Origin: Kineosporia mesophila
Lineage (GTDB): Bacteria; Actinomycetota; Actinomycetes; Actinomycetales; Kineosporiaceae
NCBI RefSeq assembly: GCF_021129235.1
Contig: NZ_JAJOMA010000023.1
Location: 49,929 to 113,928, forward strand
Direction: 5' to 3'
Length of the DNA stretch: 64,000 nucleotides
Below the pieces are notes generated by a model, which was given only the letters and a program-made list of their open reading frames with translations, was not told the origin of the DNA and searched no databases. Made by a program: the position numbers and the translations under genes. Within the stretch, counting starts at the first letter, position 1. Each line of letters begins with the position of its first letter. Below, piece after piece: positions 18,350 through 27,420 of this stretch.

Positions 18350-19558
18350 GGCTTGTTCCGGTAACACTTCCAGTAGCTGAGGCGGACGATGGTCGGGTCG
18401 TTGTCCACGACGTCCGTCACCGATCCTGGCCGGGATGCCCGGCGGGTGCGGCGGGTGGTCAATCGGTAGCTGCGTGCGGGCAGTCCGCTTCCCACTGCGG
18501 TACTGGCGGTCGTGGGCTGGGCCGCTCCCGGCAGGACAACACTCTCAGTCCCGGGACGATTCTGCGATCCGTCGAGCAGATCGTCCTGAGCCCTGAACTG
18601 CTAGGACATCAGCAGCCGGGCCCTGAGCACCCGGGCCCTGAGCAGCCGGAACCTGGGATGAAGCAGGACGCCCGCGCAGAGGAGGACGTCGTGTCCCCAG
18701 CCGCTACTGAGATCCCTGACATTCAGGGGGATGCGCCGACCGGGGTGAGCGGATCGCAGATCAGCAACCTGGCGGGGCTCCCGGCCGGCGACATGGACCG
18801 GCAACCCTTCGGCCTGGCCCATCGCCCCGCAGCACCCGGTGCAACCGTCGTGGCCAGCGAGTAGTCCTGCATTAGGGAGGAGTCCTGTATCGGGTGTGAC
18901 GCTGCCGGCTGGCCTGCGGCTGCCGGCGGCGCAGCAGCGGGCCCGCTGGGACGCGGCTGTCCCTGTGGTGCAGGAGTATCCGCAGATCAACGGTAGCGAT
19001 CTGCGGGTCGAGCTGGCTGCTCAGGGCTGGCATGTCAGTGATCGCACGGCCGCGCGGATCCTGAGTGGGATGAAGCAGGGCGTGCTCGTCCCGCAGGGCT
19101 GAGTACCCAGGAGCCCGGGGGCATGGTCACCACGGGGTCACACGGGGCTGGGTGTCTCTACCGCAGCATGATCGGCCGGGCATGGCTTACGGGGTCACAC
19201 GGGCGTGCACGGCGCTTCTGTGGCAGGCAGCAGGCAAGATCACAAACGGTGCTCTTCCTTGTGCCGTTTCGTGTCTGAAGCACCTTGAAAACCCTGGTGG
19301 CTGCTGGGTGGCGGCTGGATGGCAGCGGGGTGCGCCAGGGGAGAGCGACGGTCTTCTGGCTGCCAACCGGCGTGTTGCGTGGAGCGTCTTAACTATGCAT
19401 TGATGTACAGGAATGTCCATTACTTTCTGTATGGCATAGGCCACGATCTGATTTCCGCGATGACATCCCTTGGTGGCGTTTCTGTGGGCAGACTGTGGGT
19501 GATCATCCCGGGTGCCTGTTCTGGTGCCTCGTAATGTCTTTCTTCCAAGGGGTTTTGC
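18350..19558. other. Long gene-poor stretch with fragments, upstream of the RHS gene
   Basis: About 1.2 kb without a supported gene. A rightward frame ending at 19102 (ELAAQGWHVSDRTAARILSG, then VLVPQG) looks like the winged-helix C-terminal end of a plasmid-transfer/regulatory protein of the DUF2637-like type, without its N-terminus. The DNA around 19055-19130 resembles, with changes, 17602-17670, suggesting an old partial duplication. The last 350 bases before 19559 are less GC-rich and probably hold the RHS promoter; I could not define -35/-10 boxes. Confidence 0.4.
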
Positions 19559-22500
19559 GTGCGCGGATCGTCTCGTCATGCCTTTTTCCGTTTACTGGGT
19601 GTTCGTGCTGGTGATGAGTCGGAGGTGACGGCGCCGAGACCGCCGGGTGCGTTGCCGGGTGAGTCGGCGAGCTTGTTGCCGGGGTGGCTGGCGGGTGGTG
19701 GCAGGGGTCGGCGGCCGTTGTCGTTCGCGGCGGCTGGTGTGGGTGTGGCGGTGGTGTGTTCGCTGGTGCCGGTGCAGAGCGCGATGGCGGCCACGGATTC
19801 TTCGGCGCCTGTGTCGGTGAAGGCTGCGGGCGCGGATGAGCGGCCGGTGAAGCCGGCGACGTCGTACACGCCGATGACCAAGGCGCAGGAAGAGGCGTTG
19901 AAGGTCAAGGCGCTGGCAGCGGCCAAGCCTGATACCGGTAAGAAGGAGCTGGTGGGTGAGCGGACGCGGATGTCGCGGACGTTCGCTGATCCGGTGAGTG
20001 GCACGCGAGTGACGCAGCTTTCGGCCTCGCCGCTGAACTTCAAGGATGCCGATGGTGACTGGACTCCGATCGACAACACCCTCAGGGCGGACAAGGCCGG
20101 CGGCGGGTGGACCAACGGCGCCAACGAGTACGCCCTGCAACTGCCCAAGTCCCTGACCGATCCGGTGAAGATCGCTGATGGCAGCGACCAGGATGCCTTC
20201 GTGTCCCTGGAACTGGCCCCGGACAAGACCCCGGTGGATGAGCTGACGGCCACCCCAGCCCAGCGCAAGACCGCCGAAAAGGCCACTGCGACGCCGTCGG
20301 CCACTTCATCGGCCACCTCGTCGGCCAAGGCAGCCGCGGCGTCGGCTGTTGAGGTTCCGGTGCTGGATGCTCCCGAGGTCTCGGACGTTGCCGCTACGGT
20401 GAAGAAGGCCGAGGCGACTTACGCCGAGGCGCTGCCGGGTGTCGACTTCTCCTACGAGGCGATCGGGGATGCGGTCAAGGAGACCGCTCACGTGGCTTCG
20501 CTGGCCGATCTGGACGCGCTGCCGGGCGGTTCGCTGAGTTTCGCGGTCAAGACCGGCGCGGGTATGAGCTTGAAGGTCAAGGAGTTCGGGGCGGTTGACG
20601 TCCTGGGCGCTGATGGCAAGGTCGCGTTCGAGATTCCGCGACCGGTGATGAGCGACGCGCACGGTGAGCCATCCACGGCGATCACGACGCTGGTTCAGAA
20701 GGATGCCTCGGGCGATGCGTGGACGCTGACGCTGACTCCGGATCGGGAGTGGCTGGCCGCGAAGGACCGGGCGTGGCCGGTGGCGATCGACCCGACGATC
20801 GGGGTCGGGGCGCCGATGGCTACCTGCACGCTGCAGTCCAACCGGGCCGAGTCCGAGGGCCCGTTGTGCTCGGGTGCGGAGATCCTGACCCAGTGGACGG
20901 CTGCTTCGGGTAATGAGCGCCGGGCGCTGCTGCGCTTTGACAATTTGCTGGACGTGATCCCGGCCGACGCGCAGATCGCCACGGCGCGCCTGAACCTGTT
21001 CGTCGTCAACGATGCGGCCTACCCGGCCAGCGCGGTGGATGTGCGGGCTCTGACCAGTGCGTTCACGACGTCGGCGACCTGGGGCACCCGTAACGGGTCC
21101 ACGGCCTGGGGTACGGCCGGTGGTGACCGTTCGGCCGATGTGTACGAGCGTAAGACCCTCACCCCGAACGGGACTTCCCAGTATCTGGATGTTTCGCGTC
21201 TGGTGCAGGAATGGACCGAAGGTGGCTCGAAGTACAACGGTTTCATCCTGAGTAAGCAGGCCTCCACCACGGGTGGGGACCTCCTGCGGTTCGGTTCGGC
21301 CCAGGCCAGTGTCCCGCCCTCGATGTATGTGGAGTGGGAACCGCGTACCGGTGTGCGCAAGGGCAACACCGCGATCGTGAGTGAGCAGCTGTCCGACCGC
21401 ACCAGCATCAGCATCAACCCGGCCACCGGGAATGCGGCGCTGACCACGAAGGAACTGTCGATCGCCGGGTCGGGGATCGACCTGAACGTGGCCCACACGT
21501 CGCAGTCGCTGGACACCGATGGTCTGGGTGCTCAGGGGTATGGGTGGACGTCCTCGCTGACCGGGACCCGCTTGTGGCCCTACGCCGGTGGCACCACGGG
21601 CGCGGCGCAGACGATGTTCTACCGCGACGGCGCCGGCGCGCAGTACACCTACCTGCGTAACCAGGCCGTGAACACGCGCTGGAACCGGCCGATGGGCCTG
21701 GACAAGGACCTGAGTGTTCCGGACTCCACGCACTACGAGCTGACCGACCGCAAGTCGAACACGGTCGAGCGGTTCAAGAACATCGGCACCAGCACCGACC
21801 AGATTTATGGTCTGGAGTCGGTGGCCGACAAGAACGGGAACAAGATCACCTTCACGTACGACGCCTCGGCGCGGTCGCAGATCGACGGGACGCTGATCCT
21901 GCGTTCGGTCACCGACACGCGTGGTCGGACGTTGAGCGTGACGAACTACGACGGGTACTACGACTCGTTCATCACGGACTCCTCGAACCGCCAGGTCATC
22001 TACAACGGATCCAGCAACCAGCTGGACTCCATCACCGATATCGCCGGTGGCACGGTGAAGTACGAGTACGACGCCGCGCACCGGGTCACCGCGGTGGTGA
22101 CGCCGGAGAACCTGCGCACCGAGATGACGTACGACGCCACGGGGCGGATCACCCAGCTCAAGCGCAAGAACTCGGCTGCGGCCGGGGACTCGGTCTGGAC
22201 GTTCTCCTACGGCACGTACACCCGCAACGCCGACGGCAAGCCCACCATCAAGAACACGGTCACTGACCCCAACGGTCACACCACCGAATACACCGCCAAC
22301 GGCCGGGGCCTGGTCTCCTCGACCAAGAACGCCCTGGGCAAGAGCGAGGCCAAGACATACTCGCCCAACGACGACGTTGCCTCCACCACCGGTGCCACCG
22401 GTGGCGGCTCGCAAACCAGCACTAACACGTTCGAGGCAGCCACCGCCGGTGACACCTACCGGATGACATCCACCAAGATCCCGACCGGCGCCACGACCAC

Positions 22501-24628
22501 GCTGGGCTACGGAACCGGGGCCGGCACGTACGACCTGAAGACGGTCACCGACGCGCGCGGTAACGCCACCGAGTACACGTACAACACCGCACACAACCCG
22601 ACCAGCGAGAAGAAGACCAACAGCGACAAAAGCGAAACCTCGACCACGGTCAGCCTGTACGAAGGTGACACCGACCCCGCCTACGGTGATGTCGTGCACT
22701 GCGGTCCCGGTACCACCCCGGCCGCGACGAAGTCCGGTGCGCTGTGCGAGAAACGAGATGCCGAGTACGCCAAGGGCACCTCACGGGCCGCAACCGGTGG
22801 CCACCGCACGGCCTACCGGTACAACACCAACGGTGAACTGACCACCACGATCCCGTCCACCGGCGGCAGCCTGGCCAACCAGACCTACACCTACGACAGC
22901 CTCTCGCGGTTGCAGACCCTGACCGACGGCAAGGGCCAGCAGACCTACTACGGCTACGACGCCATGGACCGACTCACCTACGTCCAACACGCCGACGGGT
23001 CGATCGAGTCGTACTTCTTCGGTGGTGACAACTCCGGCAAGAACAACGGCTGGCTGCGCTCCACCACCGAGTACCCCTCCAGCGGCGCCACCCCGAGCCG
23101 GACCACCAACTACGGCCGCGACGACCTGGGCCGCCAGACCGCTGTGTCCAACATCCCGCTCAGCCAGGGCACCGCGTCCCTGACCTATGACAAGGCCTCG
23201 AACCTGAAGGTCTACGACGATGCCGGCGGAACCGTCACCTACGGGTACAACGACGCCGACCAGCTCACCTCCGTCCAGCTACCCGGTGGCACCTGCACCG
23301 GCCTGACCTACGCCTCACCCGGCACAGCAGCCAGCAGGTGCATCCTGCTGCAGGTCGATGACGACGGGCGTCGTACCGGGACCAAGTACCCCGGCGGCAC
23401 CAGCGTCCAGACCAACACCCTGGACAACTCCGGGCGGATCAAGCAGATCGTCGCCAAGACCGGCTCCACCCCGGTCGCCCGCCTGGACCTGACCTACTCC
23501 TACACCGAGGCCAGCAAGGACACCGGCCTGGTCAACAGCGTCACCGACGCCCAGACGGCGAAGAAGACGACCTACACCCACGACGGTCAGGACCGCCTGA
23601 CCGTGGCCTCCACCGCCCCCGCCGCCGGCGGGACCGCCAGCACCTACGAGGCGTTCTGCTACAGCGCTGCCGGTAACCGCACCAAGTACTACACCGCCGC
23701 CGGCGCCACCTGCTCCACCGCCAGCCCGGCCGCCACCTACACCTACAACACCGCCAACCAGCTCACCGCAGCGACCGGGACCACCCCCACCGGAGCCACC
23801 CTGGCCGGCACCGGATTCACCTACGACGCCAACGGCAACGAAACCACCGCCAAGTCCGCGACCGGCCGCACCACCACCTACGGCGACCGCGACCAGGCCA
23901 CCAGCTTCACCCCCACCGGAGGCACCGCCACCACCCAGACCTACGCCGCCTCCGGCAACGCCAACCGCCTGACCTCCGGGACCACCAGCTTCATGGCCTC
24001 ACCCTTCTCACCGGCCCCGGCCTGGTCCACGACCGGCACCACCAGCACCTGGACCGTCCGCGACCCCGACGGCAAACTCCTGGCCATCCGCATCGGCGCT
24101 ACCACCAGCCCCACCCAGGCGAGCGAGTACTACCCCTTCACCGATAACCTGGACAATGTGCGCACCATGGTCACCGCCGACCCCACCCTCACCACACCCA
24201 GTGCCACGTACACGTACTCCGCGTACGGGGTCACCACCTCCACCACCGGCACCTTGAACCAGCCGTACCGGTTTGGTGGCGGCTATACGGACTCTTCGAC
24301 TGGGTTGATCAAAACCGGGATCCGATACTACGACCCGACGCATGGTCGATTCACACAGCAAGACCCCACCGGCCAAGAAGAACACCCCTATCTCTACTCG
24401 AAGGGGTGCCCAAGCACCTTCAACGACCCAACAGGCGCAGATACCTGCGACACTCTGGAGGGTCTTGCTGCGGGCTTTGCGTTCAGCGGCCTGGTCTTCG
24501 CTGGCATCGCTGGCACTGCTGCCATCACAGGAATCGGAGCGCCAGTGGCTGCTCTCGCAGGGCAGATAGCTCTAGGGGCCGAACTAGTAGGCGGGTCTCT
24601 CGCATTCGGTGTGTATCTCGGATGCTGA
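19559..24628 (+). CDS. Secreted RHS/YD-repeat protein with DNRLRE module and short hydrophobic tip
   Basis: A 1689-aa giant protein. GTG 19559 follows a CCAAGGGG ribosome site. Residues 1-75 form a long actinomycete export signal ending near QSAMAATDSS. Residues about 440-600 are a DNRLRE-type module (RRALLRFDNLL, ATARLNLFVV, VQEWTEGGSKYNGFIL). From about 770 on there are YD/RHS repeats (FTYDASARSQ, YEYDAAHRVTAV, MTYDATGRITQL, and more). The RHS core end is at about 1585-1628 (PYRFGGGYTDSSTGLIKTG, RYYDPTHGRFTQQDP, FNDPTG). After the core only ~60 residues remain. These are Gly/Ala-rich and hydrophobic (AAGFAFSGLVFAGIAG, AALAGQIALGAEL), which would suit a membrane-acting toxin tip. The 62-aa membrane protein downstream is the natural immunity candidate. 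Sortase or wall anchors were not seen. Confidence 0.9.
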   Translation: MRGSSRHAFFRLLGVRAGDESEVTAPRPPGALPGESASLLPGWLAGGGRGRRPLSFAAAGVGVAVVCSLVPVQSAMAATDSSAPVSVKAAGADERPVKPATSYTPMTKAQEEALKVKALAAAKPDTGKKELVGERTRMSRTFADPVSGTRVTQLSASPLNFKDADGDWTPIDNTLRADKAGGGWTNGANEYALQLPKSLTDPVKIADGSDQDAFVSLELAPDKTPVDELTATPAQRKTAEKATATPSATSSATSSAKAAAASAVEVPVLDAPEVSDVAATVKKAEATYAEALPGVDFSYEAIGDAVKETAHVASLADLDALPGGSLSFAVKTGAGMSLKVKEFGAVDVLGADGKVAFEIPRPVMSDAHGEPSTAITTLVQKDASGDAWTLTLTPDREWLAAKDRAWPVAIDPTIGVGAPMATCTLQSNRAESEGPLCSGAEILTQWTAASGNERRALLRFDNLLDVIPADAQIATARLNLFVVNDAAYPASAVDVRALTSAFTTSATWGTRNGSTAWGTAGGDRSADVYERKTLTPNGTSQYLDVSRLVQEWTEGGSKYNGFILSKQASTTGGDLLRFGSAQASVPPSMYVEWEPRTGVRKGNTAIVSEQLSDRTSISINPATGNAALTTKELSIAGSGIDLNVAHTSQSLDTDGLGAQGYGWTSSLTGTRLWPYAGGTTGAAQTMFYRDGAGAQYTYLRNQAVNTRWNRPMGLDKDLSVPDSTHYELTDRKSNTVERFKNIGTSTDQIYGLESVADKNGNKITFTYDASARSQIDGTLILRSVTDTRGRTLSVTNYDGYYDSFITDSSNRQVIYNGSSNQLDSITDIAGGTVKYEYDAAHRVTAVVTPENLRTEMTYDATGRITQLKRKNSAAAGDSVWTFSYGTYTRNADGKPTIKNTVTDPNGHTTEYTANGRGLVSSTKNALGKSEAKTYSPNDDVASTTGATGGGSQTSTNTFEAATAGDTYRMTSTKIPTGATTTLGYGTGAGTYDLKTVTDARGNATEYTYNTAHNPTSEKKTNSDKSETSTTVSLYEGDTDPAYGDVVHCGPGTTPAATKSGALCEKRDAEYAKGTSRAATGGHRTAYRYNTNGELTTTIPSTGGSLANQTYTYDSLSRLQTLTDGKGQQTYYGYDAMDRLTYVQHADGSIESYFFGGDNSGKNNGWLRSTTEYPSSGATPSRTTNYGRDDLGRQTAVSNIPLSQGTASLTYDKASNLKVYDDAGGTVTYGYNDADQLTSVQLPGGTCTGLTYASPGTAASRCILLQVDDDGRRTGTKYPGGTSVQTNTLDNSGRIKQIVAKTGSTPVARLDLTYSYTEASKDTGLVNSVTDAQTAKKTTYTHDGQDRLTVASTAPAAGGTASTYEAFCYSAAGNRTKYYTAAGATCSTASPAATYTYNTANQLTAATGTTPTGATLAGTGFTYDANGNETTAKSATGRTTTYGDRDQATSFTPTGGTATTQTYAASGNANRLTSGTTSFMASPFSPAPAWSTTGTTSTWTVRDPDGKLLAIRIGATTSPTQASEYYPFTDNLDNVRTMVTADPTLTTPSATYTYSAYGVTTSTTGTLNQPYRFGGGYTDSSTGLIKTGIRYYDPTHGRFTQQDPTGQEEHPYLYSKGCPSTFNDPTGADTCDTLEGLAAGFAFSGLVFAGIAGTAAITGIGAPVAALAGQIALGAELVGGSLAFGVYLGC

Positions 24629-24678
24629 TCACCCTCAGAAGTATGAGCAATACGCGACCATCAACAGGAGCTGGACAG

Positions 24679-24867
24679 ATGAACACTTTTTCCATCACGC
24701 TGACCCTTTCAGGCTTACTGTTGATGATCGCCGCCACCATGGCTATTAACAGTCGCAATAAGGCAGCAGGGCAACGGGGGGTGAAGGAAAATCAGTACTT
24801 GTTGACGTCGGTAGTCGGGCTCGGCCTACTGTTTTTTATTGGAGGTCTGGCGACAAATTTGACATAG
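24679..24867 (+). CDS. Small two-helix membrane protein, candidate RHS-tip immunity protein
   Basis: A 62-aa protein with ATG 24679 and an ideal ribosome site (AGGAG, 24667-24671). It has two predicted membrane helices (SITLTLSGLLLMIAATMAI and LLTSVVGLGLLFFIGGLA) joined by a short basic loop (NSRNKAAGQRGVKEN). It lies 50 bases behind the RHS gene on the same strand. Short membrane proteins directly behind an RHS gene with a membrane-active tip are commonly its immunity partner; here this is inferred from position and topology only. No family is recognised. Confidence 0.6.
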   Translation: MNTFSITLTLSGLLLMIAATMAINSRNKAAGQRGVKENQYLLTSVVGLGLLFFIGGLATNLT

Positions 24868-25156
24868 ACCCGTCTCCTTCTGAGAAGTGGTGCCCATGCG
24901 CTGCAGGCAGTGCACCAGCACCGGAATCTTGAGCTGGTCCTAGGCGCGGCGATACCGCCCAGGGCCAGTTCTACCGGTAAACATTCAGGTGGTTGTGTGA
25001 ATTAGTGGCATCCATGGGTTTCTGGTGGCGGATTTCGGTGCATCTCAAGTACGAGAGGGGAGTGGGAATAGCTTTACGGCCATACCCGCTCCCTCTGGCT
25101 TGGTCAACGGTGTCCGATTACCCTTGCCACAACATAAAAGAGGTTATGTTGGGGTT
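24868..25156. promoter_or_regulatory. Upstream region of recombinase with palindromic hairpin (25130-25151)
   Basis: A perfect 8-base inverted repeat, CAACATAA and TTATGTTG, with a six-base loop sits at 25130-25151, immediately upstream of the ATG at 25157. Its AT-rich arms contrast with the surrounding DNA. The position suggests an operator or a hairpin masking the start site of the small ORF coupled to the recombinase. The rest of the stretch holds no gene that I can support. Confidence 0.45.
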
Positions 25157-25333
25157 ATGGGTCTCCAAGACGAGATGCCATCGAACGCGGCCGTCGATGG
25201 CATCGGCGATACCGGACTCGCGGTAGCAGCGGCACCGGAAACATCGGCTGGGGCGGTGCCAGCGGTATCCGCGGTGTCTGGGGTTCCGGCCAGCGGGGAG
25301 AGGTCGCGGTCGTCGCGGCCTCCGGGGACCTGA
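25157..25333 (+). CDS. Small ORF coupled to the tyrosine recombinase
   Basis: A 58-aa frame (MGLQDEMPSNAAVDG, then an Ala/Val/Ser-rich tail). Its TGA overlaps the ATG of the recombinase (TGATG), an arrangement that supports translational coupling. The sequence is low-complexity with no family match. It may be a real leader peptide or simply an open frame through the recombinase leader. Confidence 0.3.
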   Translation: MGLQDEMPSNAAVDGIGDTGLAVAAAPETSAGAVPAVSAVSGVPASGERSRSSRPPGT

Positions 25334-26262
25334 TGGGTCGGGTGCCGGTGCAGGCGCAGCGCCTCAGCACGCTGAACGAACTGCTGGCCGGGTTCCTGGC
25401 CTCCAAGCGGTCGGTCGCCACCCGTGACGCCTACCGTGCCGATCTTCAATCGTGGGTGCTGTGGTGCGATGGCGCTGGGGTCGAGGTTCTGGCCGCCGGC
25501 ATCCACCACGCCGACGTCTACCTGCGGGCTCTGGCCGACCCGCACTTGGGTGGGGATCCCCGCACCGGCCGGGTCCTGGCTCCCTCCTCGATCGGCCGGC
25601 GCGCCTCCGCCATCCACGGCTTCTACCGCTACGCCGCCCGCCAGCCTGCCGTCACCGGATCCCCCTTCACCGGCGCCCTCCGCCCGGCCACCGACGACGA
25701 GTCCATGACCAGCGGCCTCAGCCCGGACGAGGTCCGCGCCCTGATCCGTGCCGCCCGCACCGACTCACCCCGTTCCGAAGCCCTCATCACCCTCCTGGCC
25801 CTGAACGGGCTACGCATCAGCGAGGCCGTCGCCTCCCGGATCGAGGACCTGGACACCGACCGCGGACACCGGGTCCTGCGCGTGCGGCGCAAGGGAGGCA
25901 AACGCGCCAAGATCCCCCTGACCCCCGCCGCGATCCGCTCCCTCAATGCCTCCATCGTCGGCCGCACCAGCGGCCCGGCCTTCGCCACCAGCACAGGCAA
26001 AGCCCTGGACCGCTCCGAAGCTTGGCGGCTCCTGCGGCGCCTCGCGAAAAACGCAGGCATCCCCGGTGCCGAACGCATCTCGCCGCACTCGATGCGCCAC
26101 ACCTACGCCACCACCGCCCTGGACGCCGGCGTCCCACTGCGCGACGTCCAGGACTCCATGGGCCACACCGACCCCCGCACCACCCGGCTGTACGACCGCT
26201 CCCGCGACAACCTCGACCGCAACGCCACCTACGCCGTCGCGGCCGTACTCGCCGACGACTGA
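25333..26262 (+). CDS. Tyrosine recombinase (XerC/D-like integrase)
   Basis: A 309-aa site-specific recombinase. An N-terminal SAM-like DNA-binding domain (TLNELLAGFLASKRSVATRDAY split over about residues 12-33, then SSIGRRASAIHGFYRYA) is followed by the catalytic domain. All active residues are visible: Arg in ALNGLRISEAVAS, Lys in VRRKGGKRAKIPL, His and Arg in SPHSMRHTYATTAL, His in SMGHTDPRTT, and the nucleophile Tyr in TRLYDRS. The length is typical of XerC/XerD-like or small mobile-element recombinases. No att site or tRNA is visible nearby, so its target is unknown. It could have mobilised the neighbouring accessory genes. Confidence 0.9.
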   Translation: MGRVPVQAQRLSTLNELLAGFLASKRSVATRDAYRADLQSWVLWCDGAGVEVLAAGIHHADVYLRALADPHLGGDPRTGRVLAPSSIGRRASAIHGFYRYAARQPAVTGSPFTGALRPATDDESMTSGLSPDEVRALIRAARTDSPRSEALITLLALNGLRISEAVASRIEDLDTDRGHRVLRVRRKGGKRAKIPLTPAAIRSLNASIVGRTSGPAFATSTGKALDRSEAWRLLRRLAKNAGIPGAERISPHSMRHTYATTALDAGVPLRDVQDSMGHTDPRTTRLYDRSRDNLDRNATYAVAAVLADD

Positions 26263-26434
26263 CGTATGAGCAACGGGATCGGTGTCAGCATGATCAACGG
26301 GATCAGGATCGCCACCGTGCGGTCGCAACTGGTGGGGCGGCGCTCTAAGCGGTGGCGCCTCACGGATCGGTTCATAGTTCTTACAGAGATTGCGGCGTGA
26401 ATCGGATTGCGGTGGGAACGGAGCGCGGGCTGGT

Positions 26435-26698
26435 ATGACACGGACTCGACGTGAGACGTGGGAGCGGTGGGCGGTAGGGATCTTCCTGGTGATGGCCGTG
26501 TTGGATGTGGTCGACATCGTTGCGTCTGGTGAGGTGCTGTCCTGGCGCTGGCTACAGGTCGTGATGTTCCTCCTGTTCGTGCTGCTCAACGCTCAGAGGG
26601 TCCGACAGAGGAACGCTCAACAGGAAGCCTCAAAGAGCCGACCCCGCCAAAAACCTGCTCGTGATTCCGCCGCACCCCGGCCTCCTTTTAAGCAATGA
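26435..26698 (+). CDS. Small membrane protein, unknown function
   Basis: An 87-aa protein starting at ATG 26435 with two hydrophobic segments (VGIFLVMAVLDVVDIVAS and WLQVVMFLLFVLLNA) and a strongly basic, Gln/Arg/Pro-rich cytosolic tail. No family is recognised. It sits alone between the recombinase and the convergent pentapeptide-repeat gene. Confidence 0.5.
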   Translation: MTRTRRETWERWAVGIFLVMAVLDVVDIVASGEVLSWRWLQVVMFLLFVLLNAQRVRQRNAQQEASKSRPRQKPARDSAAPRPPFKQ

Positions 26699-26720
26699 CC
26701 GCGTGGCCCTGGGTCCCTGG

Positions 26721-27134
26721 CTACTTTTGATCGCTCTCGAGGAACGTGGTCAGATCGACGCCGCGATCAGTGACCGCGCCGGACACGAGCGTGTGGCCGT
26801 TGTCGCTGCCCGTCAGAACCCGGCCCAGGCGCACACGCGTCAGGTCGGTACCGCGCAAATCGGCCCCGCGAAGGTCACACGCTGAGAAGGTGGCGTTCCG
26901 CAGAGAAGCCCCTCTCAGGTCAGCGCCCCGCAGGTTGCACATCTTGAAATGCCCACCATCGAGGGTCGCCTGCCGCAGATCGGTGCCGACGAAGGAACAC
27001 CGCTCCAGGAACAGGACGTCCGGCAGCCGTAGCGGCAGCAGTTGCAGGTCGTCGAAGCTGATGCGACGCAGTGTCTGGCCGTACGCAGCACGTACCAGCA
27101 TCTCGCGTGTGCCCGCTGATATCAGGCCACTCAT
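26721..27134 (-). CDS. Pentapeptide-repeat protein
   Basis: A 137-aa protein whose central part (about residues 45-100) shows A(D/N)LxG-type pentapeptide repeats: ATLDGGHFKMCNLRG, ADLRGASLRNATF, CDLRGADLRGTDLTR. These form a right-handed quadrilateral beta-helix. The family ranges from DNA-mimicking gyrase protectors (Qnr, MfpA) to unrelated scaffolds. This one is short, with only about nine or ten repeats and no Qnr-specific loops visible, so its function is open. The 27135-27420 stretch upstream is empty. Confidence 0.75.
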   Translation of the reverse strand: MSGLISAGTREMLVRAAYGQTLRRISFDDLQLLPLRLPDVLFLERCSFVGTDLRQATLDGGHFKMCNLRGADLRGASLRNATFSACDLRGADLRGTDLTRVRLGRVLTGSDNGHTLVSGAVTDRGVDLTTFLESDQK

Positions 27135-27420
27135 TCCAGTGCTCTCCCGGAAACGATTATGATCCGGCCCCGAATCCTAGGCTGCTCAGGGCATCTGCCA
27201 ACCCTGATTTTCGACATGCCTTGTCGACATGAGCCACCCGCAGCAACGCAGCGTGATCTTCAGCGGTAGATGGCGCGGTTCCGACGGGCGTTCCTGGCAG
27301 GTCGATTGCGCGCGACCAGCGGTATGACCGTGAGTCGCTTTGCATCGAGACGTAGGACGGCTGGTGAGGGAACCGAACCTGACAGGCTCGACGCGGGCGT
27401 CATGAGACGCCGGTGGCTAC

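Noticed and set aside
20306..22699. A 797-aa open frame antisense to the RHS gene
   Set aside because: Arg/Val/Gly-rich shadow frame produced by GC-rich coding on the other strand; no domains and no ribosome site.
25080..25160. A tRNA gene serving as attachment site for the tyrosine recombinase
   Set aside because: The hairpin there is a simple 8-bp palindrome; no cloverleaf, TTCGA arm or CCA end can be folded.
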